Shown piece by piece: positions 32,615 through 40,010 of a DNA stretch of 64,000 bases; within the stretch, counting starts at the first letter, position 1; every line of letters begins with the position of its first letter. The position numbers were made by a program, and so were the translations under genes. The notes below the pieces were generated by a model that made no database searches, was not told the DNA's origin, and saw only the letters and a list, made by a program, of their open reading frames with translations. The stretch comes from Daphnia carinata. Taxonomy: Eukaryota; Arthropoda; Branchiopoda; Diplostraca; Daphniidae. The stretch covers positions 8,110,446 through 8,174,445 of the forward strand of contig NC_081338.1 in assembly GCF_022539665.2 (NCBI RefSeq). The letters run 5' to 3'.

Positions 32615-33233
32615 AATATAGTAAATAACAAGACACGTCTCGGCACGTCGGCTAAAAATAGATTTATTTTGGTTGGTCTGAGATTGCTCGAAATGGCCTA
32701 AAACCGTCAACCGATTTTTAACTATCGTCCAAATTCGTTCGATACCGCCCGAATTTGCCCGCCTATACCTCTCCATTGCGCCCAAAATCGCCCAATACCG
32801 CCCGACATTGCCGCCTATCGTTTAACACTGTGCCGTATGGCTCTCACAGTCGATGGCTAACATATAAAAACCCATTGGCAACTCGCAGTAGCTAGTCGCC
32901 CCTTGAGAGAGCTATCACGTGTGTACCTCAGCATCCTTTCGAGTCGCTACCTCACTCTCACAAGCTGACGCGTAAGTCCCCTTCTTAGTAATATTCGCTA
33001 CTTGTCTTAGTTGTCCCTTAGTAGTGTATGCCCGAGTAATAGTTACGTCATTGTAGGCCTTTGCCTCCCGACCTGTCCATTCGATTGACTACTTGTGGTA
33101 TTTTAATACACGCTCTTCTAAAAACACGTATTGTCTTCTGCTTACCTATACGCGACATTGTGAGTAACAGCGCCGCGTTAGTTTTATTTCTCCGTATTGG
33201 AGGCAACATGACAACGTCGTGTCCTCCTTTACA
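32608..33233 (+). repeat. Gypsy 3' LTR, first ~115 bp missing
   Basis: Aligns with 22709-23333 of the 5' LTR and ends in the same TTTACA. The part corresponding to 22592-22708 is absent. TATAAAAA is intact at 32863-32870. Confidence 0.85.
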
Positions 33234-33237
33234 CAAG
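33234..33237. repeat. Gypsy target-site duplication, right (CAAG)
   Basis: Continues into cttgaaagttgatgctt of the array unit. Confidence 0.85.
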
Positions 33238-33280
33238 CTTGAAAGTTGATGCTTTGAGGAATGCGTTGAAGTTGAGACAC

Positions 33281-33353
33281 GCGGATGTAACTCAGATGGT
33301 AGAGCGCTCGCTTAGCATGCGAGAAGTACGGGGATCGATACCCTGCATCTCCA
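33281..33353 (+). pseudogene. tRNA-Ala(AGC), altered acceptor
   Basis: G2 changed to C and gtagc to gtaac; the rest equals the array gene. Confidence 0.75.
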
Positions 33354-33588
33354 TCACTTTCACATATGTTTAAGTGAAGATTTCTCACTTATTAGTTGAA
33401 TGTTGGCAATGGCGAAGGATATAGGCAAGCTTGAAAGTTGATGCTTTTCCTCACAAATGTTTCGGCAATGGCATTACATCGATGATACACGAACTTGGTA
33501 CACCTCTACCTGCCAAAAGAGAGAATTTCGCTTTTTAAATCTGCACGAAGCAAAACGGGCACTAAACACTACTCGTTGATTGGTAATG

Positions 33589-33660
33589 TTCCCATACCGG
33601 GAATCGAACCCGAGCCTCCTGGGTGAAAGCCAGGTATCCTAGCCACTAGACCATATGGGA
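33589..33660 (-). tRNA. tRNA-Glu-TTC: tRNA-Glu(TTC), left copy at LINE insertion
   Basis: All stems intact. Its first 22 nt are part of the 43-bp target duplication, so this copy remained whole after LINE integration. Confidence 0.9.
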
Positions 33661-33681
33661 TGGTGTCACCAATCGGTTGCC
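33639..33681. repeat. LINE target-site duplication, left (43 bp)
   Basis: ctagccactagaccatatgg... to ...ggttgcc; identical to 35778-35820. It covers the first 22 nt of tRNA-Glu, the 17-nt Glu-Phe spacer and the last 4 nt of tRNA-Phe. Confidence 0.95.
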
Positions 33682-35655
33682 AAGACGGTTGTTGAGGAGA
33701 CAAAAACCAAGCGTAGGCACGTATCTATAGCATGGCTGGATATGTGCAATGCGTTTGGATCTGTGCCTCACGACGTTCTGGGAGAGCTGTTCAGTTCTCT
33801 CCCAATACCAGAAGACCTCCGGCGAATCCTGGTGGACATTTATTCGGGAAATCGGTTGGATTTCGCCGTTGGTGAAGAATCCATCCGCATTTTTCCGACA
33901 GCAGGTGTTCGCCAGGGTGACCCTCTTAGTGCCCCTATTTTTAACATGGCTTCCGAGCCCCTCGTCAGGGCCGGAAAGTCCAACATTAACCCCGGGTTTT
34001 TATTATTTAGCTCGCTCGTCAAAACCACGGCATATGCTGACGACATTGCCGTGGTCACAAATTCTCCTGATGAGCTCCAAAATATTTTAGACGTTTTATC
34101 CCTCACCGCAAACACCCTGGGACTGCAATTTAATGCCGGGAAGTGTGCTTGCCTGGTCTTTCACAAAGGCAAGCTGTCTGACGCTCAGTGCCGAATCGGT
34201 AATCAATCAATTCGGTGCTTGGGTCCAGATAACCAAGAGACATATCTTGGTACACCGATCGGCGGAAAATTGCGGTTCCGACCCCCCACTGACCTTATCC
34301 CTAACCTCGACAAGATTGCCGCCTCCCACCTTGCACCATGGCAAAAACTTGAAATTTTCCGTAGTCACCTCCTTCCTTCCCTTTCCCATCACCTCGCTTC
34401 GGGTCGGGTCCTGAAAGATTCCCTTACCCAACTGGACACTGAGTGCAGGAAGTTCCTAGGCCATATATGCAACTTACCCAACCACGCAACGGTCCCTTTT
34501 TTCTATGCGGATCGGCGGGTTGGGAGCCTAGGGACATGCCGCCTCACGGATGATGCTGATATCTGGACCATCGCCAGAGCTGCTCAACTTCTCACTTGTA
34601 GAGATACTACAGTGAGGAACGTTTGCCGAGAGCAGCTCCACGACACCATCCGGCGAGGGTTCAGAACGGAGCATCCAGGAGTGTTACCAGTTGGGGAATA
34701 TCTTTCAGGATCCGTTGATGGGGGGCTCTACAGACTGAGGTACGCGGAGGCAGGGTCTAACCTCTGGACCCTTGCCCGTCAAGCTGCCAAACGACTGGGA
34801 GTGCGGATTGATGTATCCGGCGACGAAAATTTAAGAATTGTCGCCGATGACGTCTCCGTAAGCCCAGTTAAGGCAGTCCGTGGACTTCGGAAAGTAGCAC
34901 GGCAGCGCTATACCAGGGACCTGCTGATTGACAAGAGCCACCAGGGAGTTGTTGCCACCAGCCTCTCCCTGGAAGGTTCGTCAAAAGACATGGCTCGCCT
35001 GGTATCCTGTCGTACGCCCCTCTCCTTTCGCGACTGGAGATACCTTCATAGGGCCCGTCTCGACATCCTTCCACTTCGAGGGCATTCGTGGTTTTGCTCT
35101 CAGGAGCAAGATACGAGTTGCCGACGATGTGGGAGGGAAAATGAGACTGGGTTCCACGTACTGAATCATTGTGAAGAAGGTCTCCAGTTAGCCACCAAGC
35201 GGCACAATACCATACAAGATCTTCTGGAAAGTCTGCTAGTCAAGAAGGGCCACGATGTCACTGTTAACAAAGCCATCCCCGGGCAACGTTTAAGACCTGA
35301 TGTTGAATTTCAACTATCTGGTTCCCGGGTGATGGTTGACGTCGTGGTCTGCTATGACCAACCAGGGAGTATGGAGAATGCCTACCAACGGAAGCTTGAA
35401 AAATATTCCTCGCTTGGTAGGGTTCTTCCCCTGGTAGTCGGGTCACTTGGATCGTGGTATCCCAGGAACGATGACATCCGCTCGGTACTTGGCATCGACG
35501 GACGTTCCTGGGGTGCATTTAGATTCAAGGCCCGATTAGCAGCTATCCAGGGATCTATGGAAATGGTATGTGCCCACTTCCACTACGGTGCACCAAACCC
35601 CGAAGACGAGGAAAACCCCCCTCTCAACGTAGATACCCCTTACCCAGTAGATTAG
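33682..35655 (+). CDS. LINE RT and restriction-like endonuclease, partial
   Basis: Open without a stop for 658 codons in the frame of the ATG at 33655, which itself lies in the tRNA. RT motifs: A WLDMCNAFGSVPH, B GVRQGDPLSAPIFN, C AYADDIAVV. A CX2CX8HX4C finger (CRRCGRENETGFHVLNHC) lies near residue 488 counted from 33655. The endonuclease block then begins RPDVEF, followed by VMVDVVVCYD and a lysine-rich helix (residues about 548-590), the PD-(D/E)XK layout of R2-superclade elements. R4 or NeSL clade is my best guess; the missing N-terminus prevents a firm call. Confidence 0.85.
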   Translation, partial: KTVVEETKTKRRHVSIAWLDMCNAFGSVPHDVLGELFSSLPIPEDLRRILVDIYSGNRLDFAVGEESIRIFPTAGVRQGDPLSAPIFNMASEPLVRAGKSNINPGFLLFSSLVKTTAYADDIAVVTNSPDELQNILDVLSLTANTLGLQFNAGKCACLVFHKGKLSDAQCRIGNQSIRCLGPDNQETYLGTPIGGKLRFRPPTDLIPNLDKIAASHLAPWQKLEIFRSHLLPSLSHHLASGRVLKDSLTQLDTECRKFLGHICNLPNHATVPFFYADRRVGSLGTCRLTDDADIWTIARAAQLLTCRDTTVRNVCREQLHDTIRRGFRTEHPGVLPVGEYLSGSVDGGLYRLRYAEAGSNLWTLARQAAKRLGVRIDVSGDENLRIVADDVSVSPVKAVRGLRKVARQRYTRDLLIDKSHQGVVATSLSLEGSSKDMARLVSCRTPLSFRDWRYLHRARLDILPLRGHSWFCSQEQDTSCRRCGRENETGFHVLNHCEEGLQLATKRHNTIQDLLESLLVKKGHDVTVNKAIPGQRLRPDVEFQLSGSRVMVDVVVCYDQPGSMENAYQRKLEKYSSLGRVLPLVVGSLGSWYPRNDDIRSVLGIDGRSWGAFRFKARLAAIQGSMEMVCAHFHYGAPNPEDEENPPLNVDTPYPVD

Positions 35656-35777
35656 GAACCCCTTTTAAAAATATTTCCCGTTTTAGCACATTTTAAATTT
35701 CTTCTTGTTTTTAATGTATTTTTTAATTGCACTCCCAAACATAGAAGTTTTTTCCCAAACGGAAACCCCTCCAAAAA
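35656..35777 (+). other. LINE 3' UTR
   Basis: 122 bp ending cggaaacccctccaaaaa. Closely matched by 5070-5192 in the other copy, which suggests that this end is what the reverse transcriptase recognises (inference). Confidence 0.75.
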
Positions 35778-35799
35778 CTAGCCACTAGACCATATGGGA
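35778..35799 (-). pseudogene. tRNA-Glu 5' fragment, right copy at LINE
   Basis: 22 nt from acceptor to D arm, part of the duplicated target. Confidence 0.9.
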
Positions 35800-35820
35800 T
35801 GGTGTCACCAATCGGTTGCC
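35778..35820. repeat. LINE target-site duplication, right (43 bp)
   Basis: Partner of 33639-33681. Confidence 0.95.
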
Positions 35821-35889
35821 GAAACCCGGGATCGAACCAGGGACCTTTAGATCTTCAGTCTAACGCTCTCCCAACTGAGCTATTTCGGC
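35817..35889 (-). tRNA. tRNA-Phe-GAA: tRNA-Phe(GAA) beside LINE
   Basis: Same gene sequence as the array copies; 5' flank reads cgcaaca. Confidence 0.9.
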
Positions 35890-36061
35890 ACGCAACAATA
35901 TCTTCCAAGTCTTGTGGATTGCAGCACAAGAAAATGTTCTTGTCACAGCAATTACAATAGCCATGATTTCGGCTGAGTTCACGATCGTTCAGACATGAAC
36001 CCTGCCTTACGAGGGACAGGGGATTGTCGTTCTAACTTAGTTGACGTTGAAATGTTGGACG

Positions 36062-36096
36062 TGGCTCATTTGACGAGTAGTGTCATTCTCGCCGAG
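36062..36096 (+). pseudogene. tRNA-Pro 5'-half relic
   Basis: Same form as in the young units (CATTTG), followed by T8 at 36100-36107. Confidence 0.6.
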
Positions 36097-36376
36097 ATGT
36101 TTTTTTTCTGGAGCTCTCTGTTTCTCGCTTGTTGTTTTTGCATCCTTCCTTTGTTGTTTTCGGTCGTTTCCCGCCGTAGAATATCTGACATTCTTGTGAT
36201 AGCCGTCCCTTCAATAACGCATTCCCGGCAGCCGAGAGAGGCTTTGTTCATACTGTATGATGCAGGCCCACCTTTTGTCATTTCCGCTTAGTTTAAAAAC
36301 TTGCCAGGACAAATCAAGCATTTTCAGCTCTGTCTTGCTGTCGCTCTAATTTTACGATCGCGGAAATTTGATATGT

Positions 36377-36448
36377 GGCTCATGGGTCTAGTCGTATGAT
36401 TTTCGCTTAGGGTGCGAGAGGCCCCGGGTTCAATTCCCGGATGAGCCC
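36377..36448 (+). pseudogene. tRNA-Pro(AGG), probably defective
   Basis: CATGGG for CATTGG, G18 to C (TAGTCGT) and a lost anticodon-stem pair (ttttcgc). Confidence 0.75.
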
Positions 36449-36477
36449 ACATTAAGTGTGATACTTGTTGAAGACAC

Positions 36478-36550
36478 GGGGATGTAGCTCAGATGGTAGA
36501 GCGCTCGCTTAGCATGCGAGAAGTACGGGGATCGATACCCTGCATCTCCA
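36478..36550 (+). tRNA. tRNA-Ala-AGC: tRNA-Ala(AGC)
   Basis: Equal to the array gene. The spacer before it is of the CACA-TTAAG-TGTG hairpin type, not the GCTC-N5-GAGC type. Confidence 0.9.
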
Positions 36551-36785
36551 TCACTTTCACATATGTTTAAGTGAAGATTTCTCACTTATTAGTTGAATGT
36601 TGGCAATGGCGAAGGATATAGGCAAGCTTGAAAGTTGATGCTTTTCCTCACAAATGTTTCGGCAATGGCATTACATCGATGATACACGAACTTGGTACAC
36701 CTCTACCTGCCAAAAGAGAGAATTTCGCTTTTTAAATCTGCACGAAGCAAAACGGGCACTAAACACTACTCGTTGATTGGTAATG

Positions 36786-36857
36786 TTCCCATACCGGGAA
36801 TCGAACCCGAGCCTCCTAGGTGAAAGCCAGGTATCCTAGCCACTAGACCATATGGGA
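36786..36857 (-). tRNA. tRNA-Glu-TTC: tRNA-Glu(TTC)
   Basis: One change in the anticodon stem (cctaggtg on plus) gives a G-U pair; otherwise as the array gene. Confidence 0.85.
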
Positions 36858-36861
36858 TGGT

Positions 36862-36934
36862 TGCCGAAACCCGGGATCGAACCAGGGATCTTTAGATCTT
36901 CAGTCTAACGCTCTCCCAACTGAGCTATTTCGGC
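36862..36934 (-). tRNA. tRNA-Phe-GAA: tRNA-Phe(GAA)
   Basis: One substitution against the array (gggatcttt), in the variable region/T-stem edge. Four nt from tRNA-Glu. Confidence 0.85.
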
Positions 36935-37002
36935 ACACAACAATATCTTCCAAGTCTTGTGGATTGCAGCACAAGAAAATGTTCTTGTCACAGCAATTAC
37001 AA

Positions 37003-37035
37003 TTGTAAATTGATCGAGAGCGCGAAGCGCTATCG
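37003..37035 (+). repeat. Left inverted repeat of the small DIRS derivative
   Basis: 33 bp, reverse complement of 37297-37329. Its inner half is itself palindromic (agcgcgaagcgct). Confidence 0.9.
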
Positions 37036-37296
37036 ACGATCAATTTTGATTGTATAAGAATAAGAGAGAGAGACCTGAACTGTGTCGACCTTGTATTCTA
37101 CAGCTCTTTTACAGCAGACAAAAAAAAGGTAGTTTAGGAGGGAGGGTTGGCAACCCTTTGGCCTCAGACCTTTTCTAGCTCTGTTACAGCATAGTCATGT
37201 CTGATCCTAGCTCTAGTTCCAGCTCAGAAAATTCAAGTGATAGTGATGTGTCGTCTCGTGTCTCATCTAGGAGATTGAGAATCAGCACGGCTAGAG

Positions 37297-37329
37297 CGAT
37301 AGCGCTTCGCGCTCTCGATCAATTTACAA
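37297..37329 (-). repeat. Right inverted repeat of the small DIRS derivative
   Basis: Pairs perfectly with 37003-37035. Confidence 0.9.
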
Positions 37330-37362
37330 TTGTAGTCGAATGTTCGTTCGACCTGAACTGTG
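37330..37362 (+). repeat. DIRS inverted terminal repeat, left
   Basis: 33 bp beginning TTGTAGTCGAATG; perfect inverse of the right end. Starts directly after the small derivative. Confidence 0.95.
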
Positions 37363-37382
37363 ACTTTAAAGCCAACATTTGT

Positions 37383-38400
37383 TTAGCCTATGCTCAGAAC
37401 GACTTCTGCTACGGAAGGTTCTTTGGGCAGATCCCTTCTGTAAAATCTCGTAAAGGTTGATTCCGAGGACCAGTGGGCTGTGTTTAGAATTGTTTGGACA
37501 GATATGCCAGCTGCTGCTGCTTTCGAAGAAGCCGCTCCTCTTGTTGAGTGAGCCGAGAATCTGCCTGTGTCTACGCCACTTTCCTGCAGCTGTCTCTTTA
37601 ACCAACCCGCTACGGTCGATCCGACTACTGGGTTGTACGGCTTCACTGATCCCATAAAGAGATGCCTACCATTCGATTGCACGCGATACTTCTCCGTTAT
37701 AGATATGTAGTGTTCTGTGCAAGATACCGGGTCAATTCGGGGGTCCGGAATTCTTTTGATAAAGAACGTTTTTAGTGCTCCTTCCTTCTGAGCCTTTCTC
37801 GGTTTTAGGAGGGAGAAATTCATACCGGATTCACTTATTCTTAGATCCTCTTTCCCGATAGAAGCCACTTCCGAAGCTCGAAGGAAGGATGCTAACGCCA
37901 GAAGCGTAGCCAGTTTCCGAGCGAGGGGGCCGATAGCTAAATCCTCGTTTTTAAGTTGGCTTAAATGGTTGGTCACTATACTGACGTCCCAGGTGAACTC
38001 GTACCTAGGTTTCGGAGGGTTTGAATTGTATATACCTTTCATCAATTTTACAATGAGCGGGTGTTTCCCGATCTGTAGGCCATCAATTGGTTGTAAGGTA
38101 GAGGAAAGCATCGACCTATAAATATTTATTGTGCCATACGCTTTTCCTTCGAAATGGGCTTCTGACAGGAATGATAGAATATGTTTTAGGTCATTTCGAA
38201 GGGGATTTTGGTCTTGTTTACCGCACCAATTGTACCAAGCGAGCCAGGCGGACTGGTACGCATCTCTCGTGGACTCTCGTGAGCCGGCCAGCAATAATTG
38301 GCCCACTTGTTCTGGAAAGCCCTGGTCTGCATATCGTTTCCGGATAATTTCCAAGCGATTAACTGGAAATTCTTGCATTCGCACAGGGGGTGTGGTTCTC
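37383..38400 (-). CDS. Tyrosine recombinase of the DIRS element
   Basis: The frame is open from 38756 to 37383, but recognisable homology starts near 38400 (M at about 38378). It would cut and join the circular cDNA into the genome. Residues expected for the family are visible: an arginine in LRASEV, HSTRG (H-x-x-R), then HW and the tyrosine in FTRFYRR just before the end. The start overlaps the end of the RNase H frame. The stop codon lies 20 bp from the terminal repeat. No inactivating change seen. Confidence 0.85.
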
Positions 38401-39397
38401 CCCGACTGGACGTAAGTAGATCCGGGCAGACGCGGAGAACTATTGGAATGTCGGAAGCTAGCTCTAGGGCTGTTGGAAACCATGATTGGCTCGGCCAATA
38501 CGGACATACTAAGATCAGTGTCGCTCTCTCTTGTCTTATCTTTGTCAGGCAGTCTTCTATGAGAGAGAATGGGGGAAAGGCATGGCCGTTGCGGCCTAGC
38601 CAGCTGAATGAGAGAGCGTCCGTCTCCGCCGCTCCCGGTTGGGGTTTCCAGCTCGAGAACGTTTCCAGTTGGGCATTCCAATGGGATGCGAATAGATCGA
38701 TTGCCACTTCCCATCTCCTCCGGATCAGTTGAAACACCTCCTTCTTCAGCATCCAATCGCTCCAGTCTCTTCTCACTCTCGATTCCAGATCTGCGACACC
38801 ATTACAAAACCCTGGTAAGTGGGTGGCCTGCAGTGTGATGTCTCGTTCCTCACACCATCCAGCTATATCTAGCGCTATTTTGTTAAGGCTAGCCGATCTG
38901 GAACCCCCAATTTTATTTATATAGGCCACTGCAGTTGAGTTGTCTAGTTTAAGCAATACGGTACTGGAACGACTTTCTTCTGCGAAACATCTTAGTGCGT
39001 AGAAGCCTGCTAAAAGTTCCAGTTTGTTTATATGCCTGGCGGTGTCGGTTGATGTCCACGGACCTCCCGTCCTTACTTTGTTACTTACTGCACCCCACCC
39101 TGAGAGAGACGCATCGGCGTAGATGGTTATGGAAGGGCTTGGGTCTATCAGTGCTTTCTTTTTCTTTAAATTATGCGATGAAGTCCACCATGACAAGTCT
39201 TCTCTAGCTTCCCGGTTCAGTGAGATTTTGGATTTTAGTTCCCCATTGTCTAACTTGAGTCCGTTAATGTAGGTATTCTGGATATTACGGTAGTGGGCTT
39301 GGGAAAACGGGATAGCCCAAACGGCCCAGGTAAACCTTCCTAGAACGCTGGCGATTTCTCTTAACGTTAGAGAGTCTTTTTTAAGGCATTCTTGCAC
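38186..39397 (-). CDS. DIRS RNase H and C-terminal region
   Basis: RNase H begins with YADASLSGWGAV (about 39120) and continues with LDNSTAVAYINKIGG and a segment with DLFASHWNAQ, both normal in DIRS polyproteins. The frame differs by one base from the RT frame at 39367-39397, where the RT sequence runs on into it. This is either a disabling indel or a natural frame change. The last 200 codons overlap the recombinase frame. Confidence 0.75.
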   Translation of the reverse strand: MQECLKKDSLTLREIASVLGRFTWAVWAIPFSQAHYRNIQNTYINGLKLDNGELKSKISLNREAREDLSWWTSSHNLKKKKALIDPSPSITIYADASLSGWGAVSNKVRTGGPWTSTDTARHINKLELLAGFYALRCFAEESRSSTVLLKLDNSTAVAYINKIGGSRSASLNKIALDIAGWCEERDITLQATHLPGFCNGVADLESRVRRDWSDWMLKKEVFQLIRRRWEVAIDLFASHWNAQLETFSSWKPQPGAAETDALSFSWLGRNGHAFPPFSLIEDCLTKIRQERATLILVCPYWPSQSWFPTALELASDIPIVLRVCPDLLTSSRGEPHPLCECKNFQLIAWKLSGNDMQTRAFQNKWANYCWPAHESPREMRTSPPGSLGTIGAVNKTKIPFEMT

Positions 39398-40010
39398 AAT
39401 TTAATGATGACGTCCTGCTTCGCGTCAGGCAGTTTAAGGGAAGCAGTAGTGGAATCAATCAAAAGGCCTAAGAACTCTATTTCCTGTGTGGGGGTTGTAT
39501 GCGATTTGTCTTTATTGATAATGAAGCCAAGCGAATCCAGCAGATTGGCGACTACCACTAACTGCCCTTTTAACGACTCCTTAGATTGGTTTAGAATTAA
39601 TATATCATCCAAATAAATTATTAATCTAATTCCTCGCTGTCTTAAATACGCGACGACTGGCTTCAATAGTTTAGTAAAAGCCCAAGGGGCTGAGGAGAGG
39701 CCGAAAGGGAGACAGATGAATTGAAAGAGAGTGTTTTTCCATTTAAACTGTAAAAAACTTTGGTCCTCACTGTGGATGGGTATTGCGAGGTACGCATCTT
39801 TAAGGTTTAATTTTGCCATCCAGTCGTTATGGCGGACTACGTGTTTGATTGAGCTGACCCCTTCCATTTTGAAGTGCCTATACACAACATACGTGTTGAG
39901 CCTTTTTAAGTTAATGACGGGTCTAAAGCCCCCTGATTTCTTGGGCCCAATGACTCGGTCCCAACGCTGCGTTATTCGGTACGTTCTCTTGCGTAGGCGT
40001 CGAGTAAAAT
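39367..40010 (-). CDS. DIRS reverse transcriptase core
   Basis: Contains PKKSGGFRPVINLK (about 39920-39960), the DAYLAIPIH segment, LPFGLSSAPWAF and the catalytic YLDDILIL (about 39600). Homology upstream of 40010 switches to the Gag frame, so RT is split across two frames near 39990. Copies DIRS RNA to single-stranded cDNA. Confidence 0.8.

Larger units (their letters stand above)
22592..33233 (+). mobile_element. 10.6-kb Gypsy element with accessory ORF and Env start
   Basis: LTR start TGTAAC and end TTTACA, 4-bp TSD CAAG, tRNA-Leu-type primer site, then gag, protease, RT, RNase H, integrase, an extra membrane-protein ORF and an Env N-terminus. The order is that of Env-bearing Metaviridae. 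Stops and frameshifts are frequent and the LTRs differ at roughly 5 percent, so it is an older insertion. The 3' end carries a deletion that fuses Env to a shortened 3' LTR. Confidence 0.9.
33234..33681. repeat. tRNA-array unit piece between Gypsy and LINE
   Basis: After 24 bases of Ala-Glu spacer the sequence jumps back to just before a tRNA-Ala, so part of a unit was lost. It then runs regularly through tRNA-Glu to the LINE. Confidence 0.85.
33682..35777 (+). mobile_element. R4/NeSL-like LINE in tRNA-Glu, 5' truncated
   Basis: 2,096 bp flanked by a perfect 43-bp duplication of tRNA-array sequence, with a 122-bp 3' UTR ending in AAAAA at the tRNA. It begins just before RT motif A, so the N-terminal domain and palm start are missing, the usual 5' truncation of target-primed reverse transcription. 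Confidence 0.9.
35778..37002. repeat. tRNA-array unit between LINE and DIRS pair
   Basis: Full unit with all four tRNAs, slightly diverged from the young array and 3 bp longer once the DIRS insertion is removed. Confidence 0.9.
37003..37329. mobile_element. 327-bp non-autonomous DIRS derivative
   Basis: Bounded by 33-bp inverted repeats TTGTAAATTGATC...GATCAATTTACAA. Its inside (37072-37296) is a copy, inverted relative to the neighbour, of that element's 5' UTR and first 33 gag codons. The sequence then jumps straight into the right repeat, so it is an internal-deletion derivative that can only move in trans. No coding capacity beyond the gag start (ATG 37197). Confidence 0.8.

Noticed and set aside
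33655-33681. ATG at 33655 as the true start of the LINE protein
   Set aside because: It lies in the tRNA-Glu gene and target duplication. The LINE begins at 33682 in the middle of RT, so the start is lost by 5' truncation.
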